This document shows positions 1 through 9,699 of a stretch of 64,000 bases of DNA, piece by piece (positions within the stretch are counted from its first letter, which is position 1; each line of letters opens with the position of its first letter). The stretch is from an uncultured Lachnospiraceae bacterium (GTDB lineage: Bacteria; Bacillota; Clostridia; Lachnospirales; Lachnospiraceae). The notes beneath the pieces are model-generated. The model was not told where the DNA came from. It saw only the letters and a program-made list of their open reading frames with translations, and did not search any database. The translations under genes and the position numbers were made by a program. The DNA is taken from positions 45,895-109,894 of the forward strand of contig CAKRYR010000007.1 in assembly GCA_934432595.1 (NCBI GenBank). Reading direction: 5' to 3'.

Positions 1-869
1 CCAAACCTTCTATAAATATTAGCATACTCATCAGCAATATTTATACCACCTGTATAACCAATATTACCATCTATAACTAGTATTTTTTGATGTGATCTAT
101 AATTAAAATATAACTTGTCTAAGTATTTATGTATAGGATTAAAAACTCTGACCTCAAATCCTTCATCTTCTAAATCAGTCTTAAAATACTTATTAGTTCT
201 AAACATTGAGCCAAAATCATCATATAAAAATTTAACTTCAACACCCTCGTTTATTTTTTCTATCAAAGCTTCATGAAATCTATCCCATAAAGTTCCTTCA
301 GCAACAATAAAAAACTCAATTAAAATGAATTTCTCAGCATTTTTAATATCCTCTAACATCGCATCAAAAACCTTTTCTCCCATAGGCAAATATTCAAGAG
401 AATTATTTTTATATAACGGAAGTTTTTCTGAGGATAAATAATCCGATGTACGTTTAAGTAATGGATATTCCTCATTAAATGATTCTTTCGCCTTTTTTTC
501 ATCTTTCATATATTTATATGCTGTTTTAAACTTAGCATTTATTTTATCATTTTCTTTTTTATTATTATTTCCTCCCCATAATACATATAAAATATGTCCC
601 GTTATAGGCATTATTAATATAATAGAAATCCAACCAATTTTAAAAGATGTAGCACTATTTCCATTAACCAACGTTATAATAACTATAAGACTGGCAATTT
701 CTAATAAGAAGTAAAAAAATACAGTATACTTTGTCATAGCCAAAGATAATGAAAAAATAAACACTATCTGTGCTAATACAAGTAAAGCAACTATAACCGC
801 TCTTAATATTCCACTTACATATATATTTCCATAGGTTTTATCGGGCTTTCTTAACTTCTTTTGACTCAT
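1..869 (-). CDS. cls: Cardiolipin synthase, 3' part outside window
   Basis: Phospholipase D-superfamily membrane enzyme that joins two phosphatidylglycerols into cardiolipin. The gene starts at 869 (MSQKKLRKPDK), with a GAAGGTG ribosome site about 10 bases upstream, and runs off the left edge. Two hydrophobic segments lie near residues 18-75. A tail of charged residues follows, then the first HKD motif, visible as SHQKILVIDGNIGYTGG close to the edge. The second HKD motif would lie outside the window. Family membership is strong because of the N-terminal membrane pair and the HxKxxxxD motif. The C-terminus cannot be judged. Confidence 0.85.
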   Translation of the reverse strand, partial: MSQKKLRKPDKTYGNIYVSGILRAVIVALLVLAQIVFIFSLSLAMTKYTVFFYFLLEIASLIVIITLVNGNSATSFKIGWISIILIMPITGHILYVLWGGNNNKKENDKINAKFKTAYKYMKDEKKAKESFNEEYPLLKRTSDYLSSEKLPLYKNNSLEYLPMGEKVFDAMLEDIKNAEKFILIEFFIVAEGTLWDRFHEALIEKINEGVEVKFLYDDFGSMFRTNKYFKTDLEDEGFEVRVFNPIHKYLDKLYFNYRSHQKILVIDGNIGYTGGINIADEYANIYRRF

Positions 870-956
870 CCATTATTCACCTTCTCATTCTCCAACATCA
901 TTTTATCATTCTAACATATTAGCATATTAAATGCAAATGTTTGTTCTGTTTTTTAA

Positions 957-2111
957 TCAATGTACATTTAATTTTGCAATATTCATATTTTTTATCACAG
1001 TCTTTCCATATAAATCAATATTTTCATTATTTTTTAAAATATTAGATAACTGATATGCACTTTCACTACTATCATAACTTTCCTTAAATTTGGGAACATT
1101 CATTGTAGAAAATGCTGGCACAAACCTATCATCCTTCTTAATATAACAATTCGTAGGTTTGGCTTGCTCCCTATATTCCTTATCTACAAATTTTGCTACG
1201 CTTTTATGAATTGCCATATCTTCATTTATCAAATAATAATAATTCTTATAATCTGGATAAAAATATTTTAAATTTCTATCAAATATAGGAACTATAACTC
1301 TTATTTTATTCAACTCATCTAAACAAGCATTATTATCATTGTCATCAATTATAACTCTGCATTTTTCCTCTTCTACAATTATTTTTTCCTTCAATGGTAT
1401 ATAATAATCAGTATAATAATTTATCATTAAGGTATCTTTTTCTAATCTATAATTATCAAAAATAACATTTCCACTAAGTAACTCATCTAAATACTTAATC
1501 TTAGATACCTCAAGTAAATCAATTATATCCTCCTCATTATGAAGTAATAAATCATTTTTTAAAATATTACTTTTTTCAAAGTTTTCTTTTAACTTTTCTA
1601 AGGAAAACACCTTAATAAACTCCTTATAAGTATCAATTAATTCCTTCCCCGAATACTTATCCTCTCTTATTATACCCAAATATTTTTCAACCGTAACCAA
1701 CTTACAATTTTGTAATTTCAATAACCCCTTATACTTCCTAGCTATAGTATATAAATCTATACTTTCAATATTATCAAAATTATAATTTAAAGAGTACTGT
1801 TCAATCTTCTTTTTTATATAAGGTATATCAAAACCATTTCCATTGTAATGAATCAAGTATTTTCTCGCATCTAATAATTCAAAAAAAGTCTTTATTAAAC
1901 TAACCTCATCATCACATTCATCTGCAAACCATTGTTCAAACTTCCATGAATCCTTTTCAAAATAAACAACTCCAATAAGATATAATACACTATTAATAGC
2001 AGATAAACCTGTAGTTTCAATATCAAAAAACACTATATCTTCATCATTAAAACCAAACCTATCAAACCTAAATGCCGGTCTAACATCTAAACACTTCTTA
2101 ATTACTTCCAT
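957..2111 (-). CDS. YprB-like DEDD 3'-5' exonuclease (RNase H fold)
   Basis: Predicted nuclease of the DnaQ/RNase H-like fold. FFDIETTGL near residue 30 supplies the first two acidic residues, YNGNGFDIPYI the middle acidic site, and HNEEDIIDL the last. The C-terminal half is lower in similarity and may bind substrate. The open frame can begin at a TTG at 2123, but GGAGAAGG is spaced for the ATG at 2111, giving 384 residues, so that start is chosen. It is a single gene between cls and the subtilase. The substrate is not known from sequence. Confidence 0.75.
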   Translation of the reverse strand: MEVIKKCLDVRPAFRFDRFGFNDEDIVFFDIETTGLSAINSVLYLIGVVYFEKDSWKFEQWFADECDDEVSLIKTFFELLDARKYLIHYNGNGFDIPYIKKKIEQYSLNYNFDNIESIDLYTIARKYKGLLKLQNCKLVTVEKYLGIIREDKYSGKELIDTYKEFIKVFSLEKLKENFEKSNILKNDLLLHNEEDIIDLLEVSKIKYLDELLSGNVIFDNYRLEKDTLMINYYTDYYIPLKEKIIVEEEKCRVIIDDNDNNACLDELNKIRVIVPIFDRNLKYFYPDYKNYYYLINEDMAIHKSVAKFVDKEYREQAKPTNCYIKKDDRFVPAFSTMNVPKFKESYDSSESAYQLSNILKNNENIDLYGKTVIKNMNIAKLNVH

Positions 2112-2234
2112 AACCTTCTCCAATCAAAGTTATATAATAACACTATTTACTAGCCTAATACAAATACCAAATTACATTTATCACCATGATACTACAAAAA
2201 ATTCCAAATAGCAAAATAAACTTTAAGCTAATAA

Positions 2235-5200
2235 TTAGACACCTTTTTCAATAAATAGATTTTCTTTATAATTAACCATTACAGTAAATTGTTCAGTTTG
2301 ACCAGCCATATTTTTTGCTTCTATAAGAACCTTATTCATACCTTTGTTTAATTTAACTTTTGTAGCAAATGGTACTTTTATCACTTGGTCTTCTGTTGAT
2401 GTTTTACCATATAAATTAGAATAAATATTATCATTATTAACGTTAATAGAGTTTATCGAAATATATGATGATATTTCACCTCTTAATTCAATTATATCTT
2501 TAGCTGTTGTAATAATATCATTTTTACCTATTTTAATATTAGATGTATCTAATAAAATGCTAATCTCATCATAGTATAATGATTTATAAAATTCATACTC
2601 TGTGCCCTTAATAGTTGTAACAAACTTAAACAAATTCATACCTTTTTTTATTGGAACAATCACACTATATTCTTTCGTAGATGGGTCAATTTCAACTACT
2701 TGATTGCCTAATTTTAATGACTCTACTTCACTTGATACTTTACCACTTACGGTATATGTTCCATCTGAATTAAACTTATCTTTTAAAACTATAGCTTCCT
2801 TATCATAAAATGTTAAAGCCTCTCCTTCTGTAATAATATTATATGGATATTTCAATATGTTCTTATATACATTAACATTTATTGAAGAGGAATTACCATT
2901 CTTATCTTGAACATTAATATCAAATACTGTAATATAATCAATTTTCTTAAATGATATAGTATATAATCCATTACCTTCATTTACAACTTTCACATTTTCT
3001 GTTGAACCAGAATTTAAAGCTAAAGCAAATGAATTCTCATCTAAATTCTCATCTTCAACTTTAACTTGAATATTAAACTTATTAGCGTTAATAAATTTTT
3101 TCTTCAATAAAATAGCTACATTATCTTTGTTAACAACCATTTTTTTGATTCTTTTGTTTTCTACTACACTAATAACTGGTGCTGTTTTATCCGTATTTTC
3201 AGATATTATATTATCATTGCTGTCATTTGCATCTTCCTTAACTTTATCTGAGACAAATACTTCATTACCAGCTTTATCCTCAAACATAAATGTAACTTTA
3301 CTATCTGCAATATTTCCAAGATTTACTTCATATTCACCATATTCATTAATCTTAGTATCAACTAGCTTATTAGTATAAGTTGCTTTCTTAGTTACATTTC
3401 CTTGCTTATACTCTGTATCTAAATAATAATTTGGTGATATACCTATATCATCACTTACCTTAAATGTAACTATTGTATCATTATTTTCTTCTCTAACCTC
3501 ATATTTCTCAACAGTAGGCTTAGTTATATCTATTTTAACTGGCATAGTAATAATTTGTGGTAATGAATTTTCAAATATTTTAGACTCAATTTGAATATAA
3601 TATTGACCTTCATTAGCATTTACATATTTTCCTTTAGTTGAATCATATACTTTACCATCCCAGTAAACATATCCTTTCTTTGCAATTAAATTAAAATCAT
3701 CATACTTAAATGGAAGACTTAATAACTCTTTATACATATACCCATTTAGTAAAATCATCTTTCTAGAATTAATATCTTTAGCCAATGTTCTAATCTTATT
3801 TTTATTACTATCTAATACATAAATATTAGTATAATTTGAACTTCTTAAATTCGTTGTACTTGGAACAACTTTGTCACATATTCCATCCTTATTTGGTGAA
3901 AATGCCACCTTTTCTCCATCATATACTTCCTTATCTACATAACAATTAGAGCCATCAGTTTCTGTCATTGTAACATCTGCAATAATATCTCCTTTTGTAG
4001 TATTATCAATTTTTCTTAATAATAAAATATATACATCTGTTTTGTATTCATTAGGAAATTCTTTTTCAAAATTCTTAAATGCAGTATTTTTATCAAATCC
4101 ATATACCATAGTTACTAAATCTGCCATGTCTAATAACGAATATTCAACCATATTATCTGTTTCAATATTTAGTGTAAATGTATTTAAGTCACTTGCATTA
4201 ATAATACCTACTCCATATCCATTAGAAACATTTTTTATGGCTTTTGTTTTACCTGGCTTTATATAGCTAAATAAACCAAATGGTTTTCTTTTAGCTTTTG
4301 AAGCAAATTTAGTAATTTCTTCTTTATCTCCACATAAAGCTTTTTTTGTAATACCACTTTTTAATAACACATCATATACAGATTTTCCTAAATTATTTTT
4401 TACTTTATCAAGTTTCTCATCCACTGATAATTCTTCGTCATCATAATCATCTGTATCATCATTTTCGTCATCATCCCAATCCTCTATTTCATATTTTTCT
4501 TTTATATATTCAGTACCGTAGAATTTATTAGTATTTACATCTTCCTTTAAACCTGTTTTTGACTGAAGCTCTTCTCCAAAGTATTCTTCTAATATACTTT
4601 CATCTTCATCATATATTGATTTATCAATAATTGTTTCTTCTGACCAATCTCCATAGAAACCTAATACCGGCAATCCTATGTTCTCTACACCTTGTCCTTC
4701 AAAGCTAATAAAGCTTTCTACATATTGATTATTTGCAAATTTATCACTTAGCTTAACAACACCTGTAACGTTCACACTTCCTTTCGCTGGAACTTTTACA
4801 TTAGTTGTATCAAATGTAATAAAAGAGCCTTCAACTGGTTCTATTCCATAATAATTATCTTCTTCTTCATTTACAGTCACATCAGTATAAACCTGAGAAT
4901 TATTCAATATATAAGAAGCTTCTTTATCACCATAATTTTTTAATGTAATAGTAAATTTCTTCTCATTTTTAGTCATTTCCTTAAGTTCTACTTTAGCATT
5001 TCCATTGACTGTTGCAATTACATCAGTGCTAACTGCACCATACACATCTACCATGCCTGCACCTTGATATCTAACTGAATATGGTACATTTCTCTCTTTA
5101 TCAACTATTGGATCAGCTGTATTCATTAAACAATTTTTTAAGTATAAATTTAATTCTTTACCTTCTAATCCTAATTGTCTTTCATTAATTGCACTTTTTA

Positions 5201-6578
5201 ATACTGCTGTACAACCTGCTGTAAATGGTGAAGCCATTGATGTTCCACTCATTAAAGTATATTGATCCTTACCGTCTAATGTAGAATTAATATCAACACC
5301 TGGAGCTGCTATCTCTGGTTTTAAAGTTAAATCTGTTGCTGGTCCCCAAGAAGAGAAAAATGCCATTCCTGAGTTTATTGTATCTGCTGCTGCAACTGAT
5401 AAACTAGTTTTTGCTGTTGAAGGACTATGCACAGTAGAAGTATCTTTTCTTTCTAATAAATTATCTACATAATTTAGTCCTGAACTTGTTCCTGAGTTGG
5501 CAGCTGAAATACAACACACAACGCCTGCATCAGAAGCCTTATTTACAGCTTGTTGCATGTATTCAATATCATTCATAGCCACAATATCTGTACCTAAACT
5601 CATATTAATTACATCCGCACCTAATTTTACTGCATCTTCTATAGCTCTAATTAACATATCTGTAAAACATACTTTTTCAGTCTCATCTGACAATTTCATA
5701 CCTATTATTTGAGCATTCTTTGCCACACCTTTTATTTTTCCATTTGCAGCTACCATACCTGCTACATGATAACCATGGCATATATTTGCTTTATAAGCAC
5801 CATATTGTTCTAAATTCTTAATAAGACTGTCATTTTCACAACAATCATAAGCATATACAAAAGGAACTTTATCTGTCTTATATGCACCATGCCCTAATAA
5901 TTTAATCTTTTCTTCCCATTCTTCTTTAGTATACTTAGTCTTAACTCCTTCATCTAATACCATATCTTGATGTTCATAATTTACACCTGTATCTATAACT
6001 GCTACAACTGTTCCTTCACCTGTATATCCATATTCTTCAGATTCCCATTCTTGTGAAACTGTAGTTTTTTGTACTGCATCCTCCATCTGTGGTTCATATG
6101 TACTTGATTCATATACAGACTCAACCCCAGATAATTTTGCTAGTTCTTTCATTTCTTTTCTTGTAGCATTAATAGAAAATGAGTTCACTAAATAAGCTGT
6201 CTGACTAGCCACTTTATTACCAGTTATCTTCTCAGCCTTTTTTATAATATCTTCTTGAGAATCAAGAATTTTATTCTCTTGTTTTTTAAGTTTCTTGGAA
6301 TACTCTGTAGTAGAATCATCAACAGTATCCATAACTGAATCTTTCTTTAGACTTACAACTACTCTAACTGTCTCATTCTCATCGCCATCTTCATTCATAT
6401 TTACTGATAGCATTTCTTCATTTCTCTTAGTAATTAGACGTTCCTTAGCAGTTGTCTGCTCCTTAGCAGAAACCTTATTAGAATCAAATTTAAATAGAAA
6501 ACTACCTGCAGCTAAACTTGCAACTAATGTTGATGCAACAACTGCATAACCAACCCTTTTACTTAACAACTTTGTCAT
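2235..6578 (-). CDS. Very large secreted S8 subtilisin-like protease
   Basis: Secreted serine protease of 1447 residues. A signal peptide covers about residues 1-38 (cleavage near VSA-KEQ), and a prodomain about 40-165. The catalytic triad is D196 (VAVIDTG), H268 (HGYHVAG) and S447 (SGTSMASP), with N361 as the oxyanion asparagine. The usual HGTHVAG has tyrosine in place of threonine. After the catalytic domain come Fn3-like/C5a-peptidase-type beta domains, an acidic linker near 690-720, and further Ig-like repeats. No LPXTG, S-layer or other anchor is seen, and the protein ends IEKGV. GAGGAGG precedes the ATG. It is probably a nutritional or surface-remodelling protease, but the substrate cannot be read. 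Confidence 0.85.
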   Translation of the reverse strand: MTKLLSKRVGYAVVASTLVASLAAGSFLFKFDSNKVSAKEQTTAKERLITKRNEEMLSVNMNEDGDENETVRVVVSLKKDSVMDTVDDSTTEYSKKLKKQENKILDSQEDIIKKAEKITGNKVASQTAYLVNSFSINATRKEMKELAKLSGVESVYESSTYEPQMEDAVQKTTVSQEWESEEYGYTGEGTVVAVIDTGVNYEHQDMVLDEGVKTKYTKEEWEEKIKLLGHGAYKTDKVPFVYAYDCCENDSLIKNLEQYGAYKANICHGYHVAGMVAANGKIKGVAKNAQIIGMKLSDETEKVCFTDMLIRAIEDAVKLGADVINMSLGTDIVAMNDIEYMQQAVNKASDAGVVCCISAANSGTSSGLNYVDNLLERKDTSTVHSPSTAKTSLSVAAADTINSGMAFFSSWGPATDLTLKPEIAAPGVDINSTLDGKDQYTLMSGTSMASPFTAGCTAVLKSAINERQLGLEGKELNLYLKNCLMNTADPIVDKERNVPYSVRYQGAGMVDVYGAVSTDVIATVNGNAKVELKEMTKNEKKFTITLKNYGDKEASYILNNSQVYTDVTVNEEEDNYYGIEPVEGSFITFDTTNVKVPAKGSVNVTGVVKLSDKFANNQYVESFISFEGQGVENIGLPVLGFYGDWSEETIIDKSIYDEDESILEEYFGEELQSKTGLKEDVNTNKFYGTEYIKEKYEIEDWDDDENDDTDDYDDEELSVDEKLDKVKNNLGKSVYDVLLKSGITKKALCGDKEEITKFASKAKRKPFGLFSYIKPGKTKAIKNVSNGYGVGIINASDLNTFTLNIETDNMVEYSLLDMADLVTMVYGFDKNTAFKNFEKEFPNEYKTDVYILLLRKIDNTTKGDIIADVTMTETDGSNCYVDKEVYDGEKVAFSPNKDGICDKVVPSTTNLRSSNYTNIYVLDSNKNKIRTLAKDINSRKMILLNGYMYKELLSLPFKYDDFNLIAKKGYVYWDGKVYDSTKGKYVNANEGQYYIQIESKIFENSLPQIITMPVKIDITKPTVEKYEVREENNDTIVTFKVSDDIGISPNYYLDTEYKQGNVTKKATYTNKLVDTKINEYGEYEVNLGNIADSKVTFMFEDKAGNEVFVSDKVKEDANDSNDNIISENTDKTAPVISVVENKRIKKMVVNKDNVAILLKKKFINANKFNIQVKVEDENLDENSFALALNSGSTENVKVVNEGNGLYTISFKKIDYITVFDINVQDKNGNSSSINVNVYKNILKYPYNIITEGEALTFYDKEAIVLKDKFNSDGTYTVSGKVSSEVESLKLGNQVVEIDPSTKEYSVIVPIKKGMNLFKFVTTIKGTEYEFYKSLYYDEISILLDTSNIKIGKNDIITTAKDIIELRGEISSYISINSINVNNDNIYSNLYGKTSTEDQVIKVPFATKVKLNKGMNKVLIEAKNMAGQTEQFTVMVNYKENLFIEKGV

Positions 6579-6747
6579 TAAAAATCCTCCTCATAATTCT
6601 TAGATGGAGAATCAATACATCCCATATTAATGCAAAAAATTACCCATCAAATGCCATTATATATTTCTAAAATTCTTTCTTCAATAAAAAATTATTTTTT
6701 TTAGATTTTTTTAATATTATATCTCATTTATATTTCTGCTGTGCTTC

Positions 6748-6772
6748 GCTTTTCCACTGAGCTACACATCCC
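6748..6772 (-). other. tRNA 5'-half-like fragment
   Basis: On the minus strand the 25 bases begin GGGATGTGTAGCTCAGTGG and continue AAAAGC. This matches an acceptor 5' strand, the TA spacer and a D-arm. No anticodon arm, T-arm or CCA end follows, and the D-stem closes as GCTC with AAGC, which is mismatched. It is therefore a remnant or a chance match, not a working tRNA. It lies in the 320-base gap upstream of the subtilase. Confidence 0.3.
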
Positions 6773-6785
6773 AATGGAACGTTTA

Positions 6786-6823
6786 AATATAATAAGAAAT
6801 GCGACGCAATTTCTTATTATATT
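6786..6823. repeat. Perfect 15-base inverted repeat around GCGACGCA
   Basis: The arms at 6786-6800 and 6809-6823 are exact reverse complements, separated by GCGACGCA, which can itself extend the pairing. It directly follows the rpmF terminator on the minus strand. It could be a second terminator stem, an mRNA end-stabilising hairpin or a protein site. It has no T-run of its own on the minus strand. Confidence 0.6.
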
Positions 6824-6859
6824 AAAAAAGTAGCTAAACTCACGCTTAGCTACTTTTTT
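6824..6859 (-). terminator. Bidirectional intrinsic terminator after rpmF
   Basis: The stem GTAGCTAA (6830-6837) pairs with TTAGCTAC (6846-6853). A six-base A-run precedes it and a six-base T-run follows it, so it works in either direction. On the minus strand it ends the pta-ackA-rpmF transcript. Confidence 0.85.
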
Positions 6860-6898
6860 GTTATAACAATGTATCCGGATAATCATTAACTCTATATA

Positions 6899-7078
6899 TT
6901 ATTCAGCAGTTATGATTTCTTTCTTATTATATGAACCACAAGCCTTACATACTCTATGTGGTACCATAAGTTCTCCACACTTGCTACATTTAACTAGGTT
7001 TGGAGCATCCATTTTCCAGTTTGCTCTACGACTATCTCTTCTTGCCTTTGAAGATTTATTTTTTGGACATATTGACAT
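6899..7078 (-). CDS. rpmF: 50S ribosomal protein L32
   Basis: Structural protein of the large ribosomal subunit, 59 residues. It begins MSICPKNKSSKARRDSRR, the usual L32 N-terminus. It carries a zinc ribbon, CSKCGELMVPH followed by CKACG, so this is the four-cysteine version. AAGGAGGTG lies nine bases before the ATG at 7078, which is preferred to the longer frame starting at 7099. It follows ackA by 81 bases. The DUF177 (YceD) gene that often precedes rpmF is absent here. Confidence 0.97.
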   Translation of the reverse strand: MSICPKNKSSKARRDSRRANWKMDAPNLVKCSKCGELMVPHRVCKACGSYNKKEIITAE

Positions 7079-7159
7079 GAATTGCACCTCCTTGTCCATT
7101 CTTATAAATTCGCACTCTTAGTATTATAACTATAACCCTATTATTTGTCAACTATAAAT

Positions 7160-8350
7160 TTATATTAGAGCTACAGTTTCACGAGCTATTGCAAGTTCCT
7201 CATTAGTTGGTATTACACATACCTTAACTTTTGAATCTGGAGTTGAGATGATAACTTCTTCTCCTCTTATAGCATTCTTTTCTTCATCTACAGTAATGCC
7301 TAAGAAAGTTAATCTATCTAATATCATATCTCTTATTAGACCATTATTTTCACCAACCCCTGCTGTAAATGTAATTGCATCTACACCATTCATTACTGCT
7401 GCATATGAACCTATATACTTAGCAACTCTATATGCAAACATATCTAATGCTAATTTTGCTCTTTCATTTCCTTCCTGTGAACTAGCAACTAAATCTCTAA
7501 AATCACTTGATATTCCTGACACACCAAGAACACCTGACTTCTTATTAAGTACTGTATTCATTTCATCTAAACTTAAGTTTTCTTTCTTTGCTACAAAATC
7601 GATAATAGCTGGGTCAAGGTCACCACTTCTTGTTCCCATTATAAGACCTTCAAGTGGAGTAAGTCCCATACTAGTATCTACTGACTTACCATTAAGTACT
7701 GCGGATATACTTGAACCATTTCCTAAGTGACATACTATAACCTTAGAATTATTCTCATCTAATCCTGTAAGAGCTATTGTTCTCTTTGATACAAAGCTAT
7801 GACTAGTTCCGTGAAAACCATATCTTCTTACTTTATATTTGTCATAATATTCATATGGCAAACCATACATATACGCTTCTTTAGGCATTGTTTGATGGAA
7901 TGCAGTATCAAATACAGCTACCATAGGTACACCTGGCATAAGTGCCTTACATGCATTAATTCCTATTAAGTTAGCTGGATTATGTAATGGTGCTAAATCA
8001 TTACATTCTTCAATAGCTTTCATAACTTCATCTGTAATAACTACTGATGAAGCGAATTTTTCTCCACCATGTACAACTCTATGTCCAACAGCTTTGATTT
8101 CACTAAGTGATGAAATTACACCATGCTCAGAATCTACTAAAGCTTCTAATACCATTTTAATAGCAACTTCATGGTTTTCCATAGGTGAAACTATCTCAAC
8201 TTTTTCTCCACCTGCTGGAGTATGTTTTAAAGTACTTCCATCTATTCCAATTCTTTCACATAAACCAACTGCCAATACTTTTTCTGTGCTAGAATCAATT
8301 AATTGATATTTTAATGATGAACTACCACAATTTACAACTAAAACGTTCAT
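7160..8350 (-). CDS. ackA: Acetate kinase
   Basis: Converts acetyl phosphate and ADP to acetate and ATP, the energy-yielding last step of acetate fermentation, and works in reverse for acetate activation. Of normal length at 396 residues. Visible ASKHA-family motifs are VNCGSSSLKYQL at the N-terminus, HRVVHGGEKF, FDTAFHQTMP, RRYGFHGTSH, CHLGNGSSI and GTRSGDLDP. AAGGAGG precedes the ATG. It lies 80 bases after pta on the same strand, forming the standard pta-ackA pair. Confidence 0.97.
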   Translation of the reverse strand: MNVLVVNCGSSSLKYQLIDSSTEKVLAVGLCERIGIDGSTLKHTPAGGEKVEIVSPMENHEVAIKMVLEALVDSEHGVISSLSEIKAVGHRVVHGGEKFASSVVITDEVMKAIEECNDLAPLHNPANLIGINACKALMPGVPMVAVFDTAFHQTMPKEAYMYGLPYEYYDKYKVRRYGFHGTSHSFVSKRTIALTGLDENNSKVIVCHLGNGSSISAVLNGKSVDTSMGLTPLEGLIMGTRSGDLDPAIIDFVAKKENLSLDEMNTVLNKKSGVLGVSGISSDFRDLVASSQEGNERAKLALDMFAYRVAKYIGSYAAVMNGVDAITFTAGVGENNGLIRDMILDRLTFLGITVDEEKNAIRGEEVIISTPDSKVKVCVIPTNEELAIARETVALI

Positions 8351-8430
8351 TCTTTTTCCTCCTTGTTCTAGTAACGAATATATGGAAATTATTATGTATA
8401 TATTTCATTATATTCTTATATCTTTTTATA

Positions 8431-9432
8431 CTACCTAACAGTAGCTTGTGCTTGAACAGCAGTTATTGCTATAACACCTACAATGTCATCAGCGATACAC
8501 CCTCTTGATAAGTCATTAACAGGAGCAGCGATACCTTGTGTAACTGGTCCATATGCTTCTGCCTTAGCTAGTCTTTGAACAAGTTTGTATCCTATATTTC
8601 CGGCGTCTAAGTCTGGGAATACTAATACGTTAGCATGTCCTGCTACTTCACTACCTGGAGCTTTAGAAGCTGCAACTTCTGGTACAATTGCTGCATCTAA
8701 TTGTAATTCTCCATCTAATTTTAATTCTGGATATTCTTCTTTTGCAATACGAGTAGCTTCTACAACCTTAGTTACATCGTCATGCTTAGCACTTCCCTTT
8801 GTTGAATGTGAAAGCATTGCTATTCTTGCTTCTTCTCCTACTAATAGTTCAAATGTCTTTGCTGAAGACTCAGCTATTGCTGCAAGCTCTTCTGAATTTG
8901 GATTTTGACATAATCCTGAATCTGCGAATACAAATGTTCCATTTGCACCATATTCACAATTAGGAACAACCATAACAAAGAATGCTGATACAAGCTTAGT
9001 TCCTGGTGCAGTCTTTAATATTTGTAGTGATGGTCTAAGTACATCAGCTGTTGCATGACATGCACCTGCAACCATACCATCCGCATCTTGCATTTTAACC
9101 ATCATTACACCAAAGTATAATGGATCTTTTGTTAATAATTCTCTAGCTTGTTCACTAGTCATTCCTTTTTTCTTACGTAACTCAACTAATGTATCAACAT
9201 AGTTGTCCATCTTATCAAATGTAGCTGGGTCAACTATTGTTGCTTTAGATATATCTAATTGTCCAGCTTTTTCCTTAACTTCTGCTGGATTACCAACTAA
9301 AATCAAATTAGCAATATTATCTTTCAATATTTTAGATGCTGCCTCTAAAGTTCTTATATCATTTGTCTCTGGCAAAACTATTGTCTTCTTATCTTGTTTT
9401 GCACGTTCCATTATAGTATCTATAAATCCCAT
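8431..9432 (-). CDS. pta: Phosphate acetyltransferase
   Basis: Transfers the acetyl group of acetyl-CoA to phosphate, making acetyl phosphate for AckA. The 333 residues match the short Pta form without the N-terminal DRTGG/P-loop extension. Recognisable stretches are GACHATADVLRP, FFVMVVPNCEYG, VFADSGLCQNP and the C-terminal LSRGCIADDIVG. A GTG at 9450 would lengthen it, but AAAGGAG is correctly spaced for the ATG at 9432. A promoter is visible at 9549-9577. It heads the pta-ackA-rpmF run. Confidence 0.96.
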   Translation of the reverse strand: MGFIDTIMERAKQDKKTIVLPETNDIRTLEAASKILKDNIANLILVGNPAEVKEKAGQLDISKATIVDPATFDKMDNYVDTLVELRKKKGMTSEQARELLTKDPLYFGVMMVKMQDADGMVAGACHATADVLRPSLQILKTAPGTKLVSAFFVMVVPNCEYGANGTFVFADSGLCQNPNSEELAAIAESSAKTFELLVGEEARIAMLSHSTKGSAKHDDVTKVVEATRIAKEEYPELKLDGELQLDAAIVPEVAASKAPGSEVAGHANVLVFPDLDAGNIGYKLVQRLAKAEAYGPVTQGIAAPVNDLSRGCIADDIVGVIAITAVQAQATVR

Positions 9433-9548
9433 AATAGATTCTCCTTTCACCTCTTATGTAATCATTATGTGTAAATGAACTATATATTGAATATTTATCC
9501 AAAAGAAAACTAACATCAATATACACTTGACCTGCACACAACATTTAT

Positions 9549-9577
9549 ATTATAAAACTTTTTTACCAAAGATACAA
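9549..9577 (-). promoter_or_regulatory. Sigma-A-type promoter for pta-ackA-rpmF
   Basis: On the minus strand TTGTAT, a 17-base spacer and TATAAT stand about 115 bases before the pta start. The -10 box is perfect and the -35 box matches 4 of 6. It lies back to back with the tmcAL promoter. Confidence 0.55.
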
Positions 9578-9629
9578 GTAAATCCTTGTAAAAAATACGT
9601 CACTAGCATATTAATCCCCTAAATTTAAT

Positions 9630-9658
9630 TTGATACAATCTTTTAATTTTGATATACT
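9630..9658 (+). promoter_or_regulatory. Sigma-A-type promoter for tmcAL
   Basis: TTGATA, a 17-base spacer and TATACT lie about 40 bases upstream of the tmcAL ATG. Spacing is ideal and each box differs from consensus by one or two bases. Confidence 0.7.
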
Positions 9659-9699
9659 AATATATAGAAGTATAAAATTAGAAGAAATGGGGACAATTT

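Noticed and set aside
7248..7730. 160-residue plus-strand frame inside ackA
   Set aside because: It lies fully within ackA on the other strand and its translation is low-complexity Ser/Ile/Pro.
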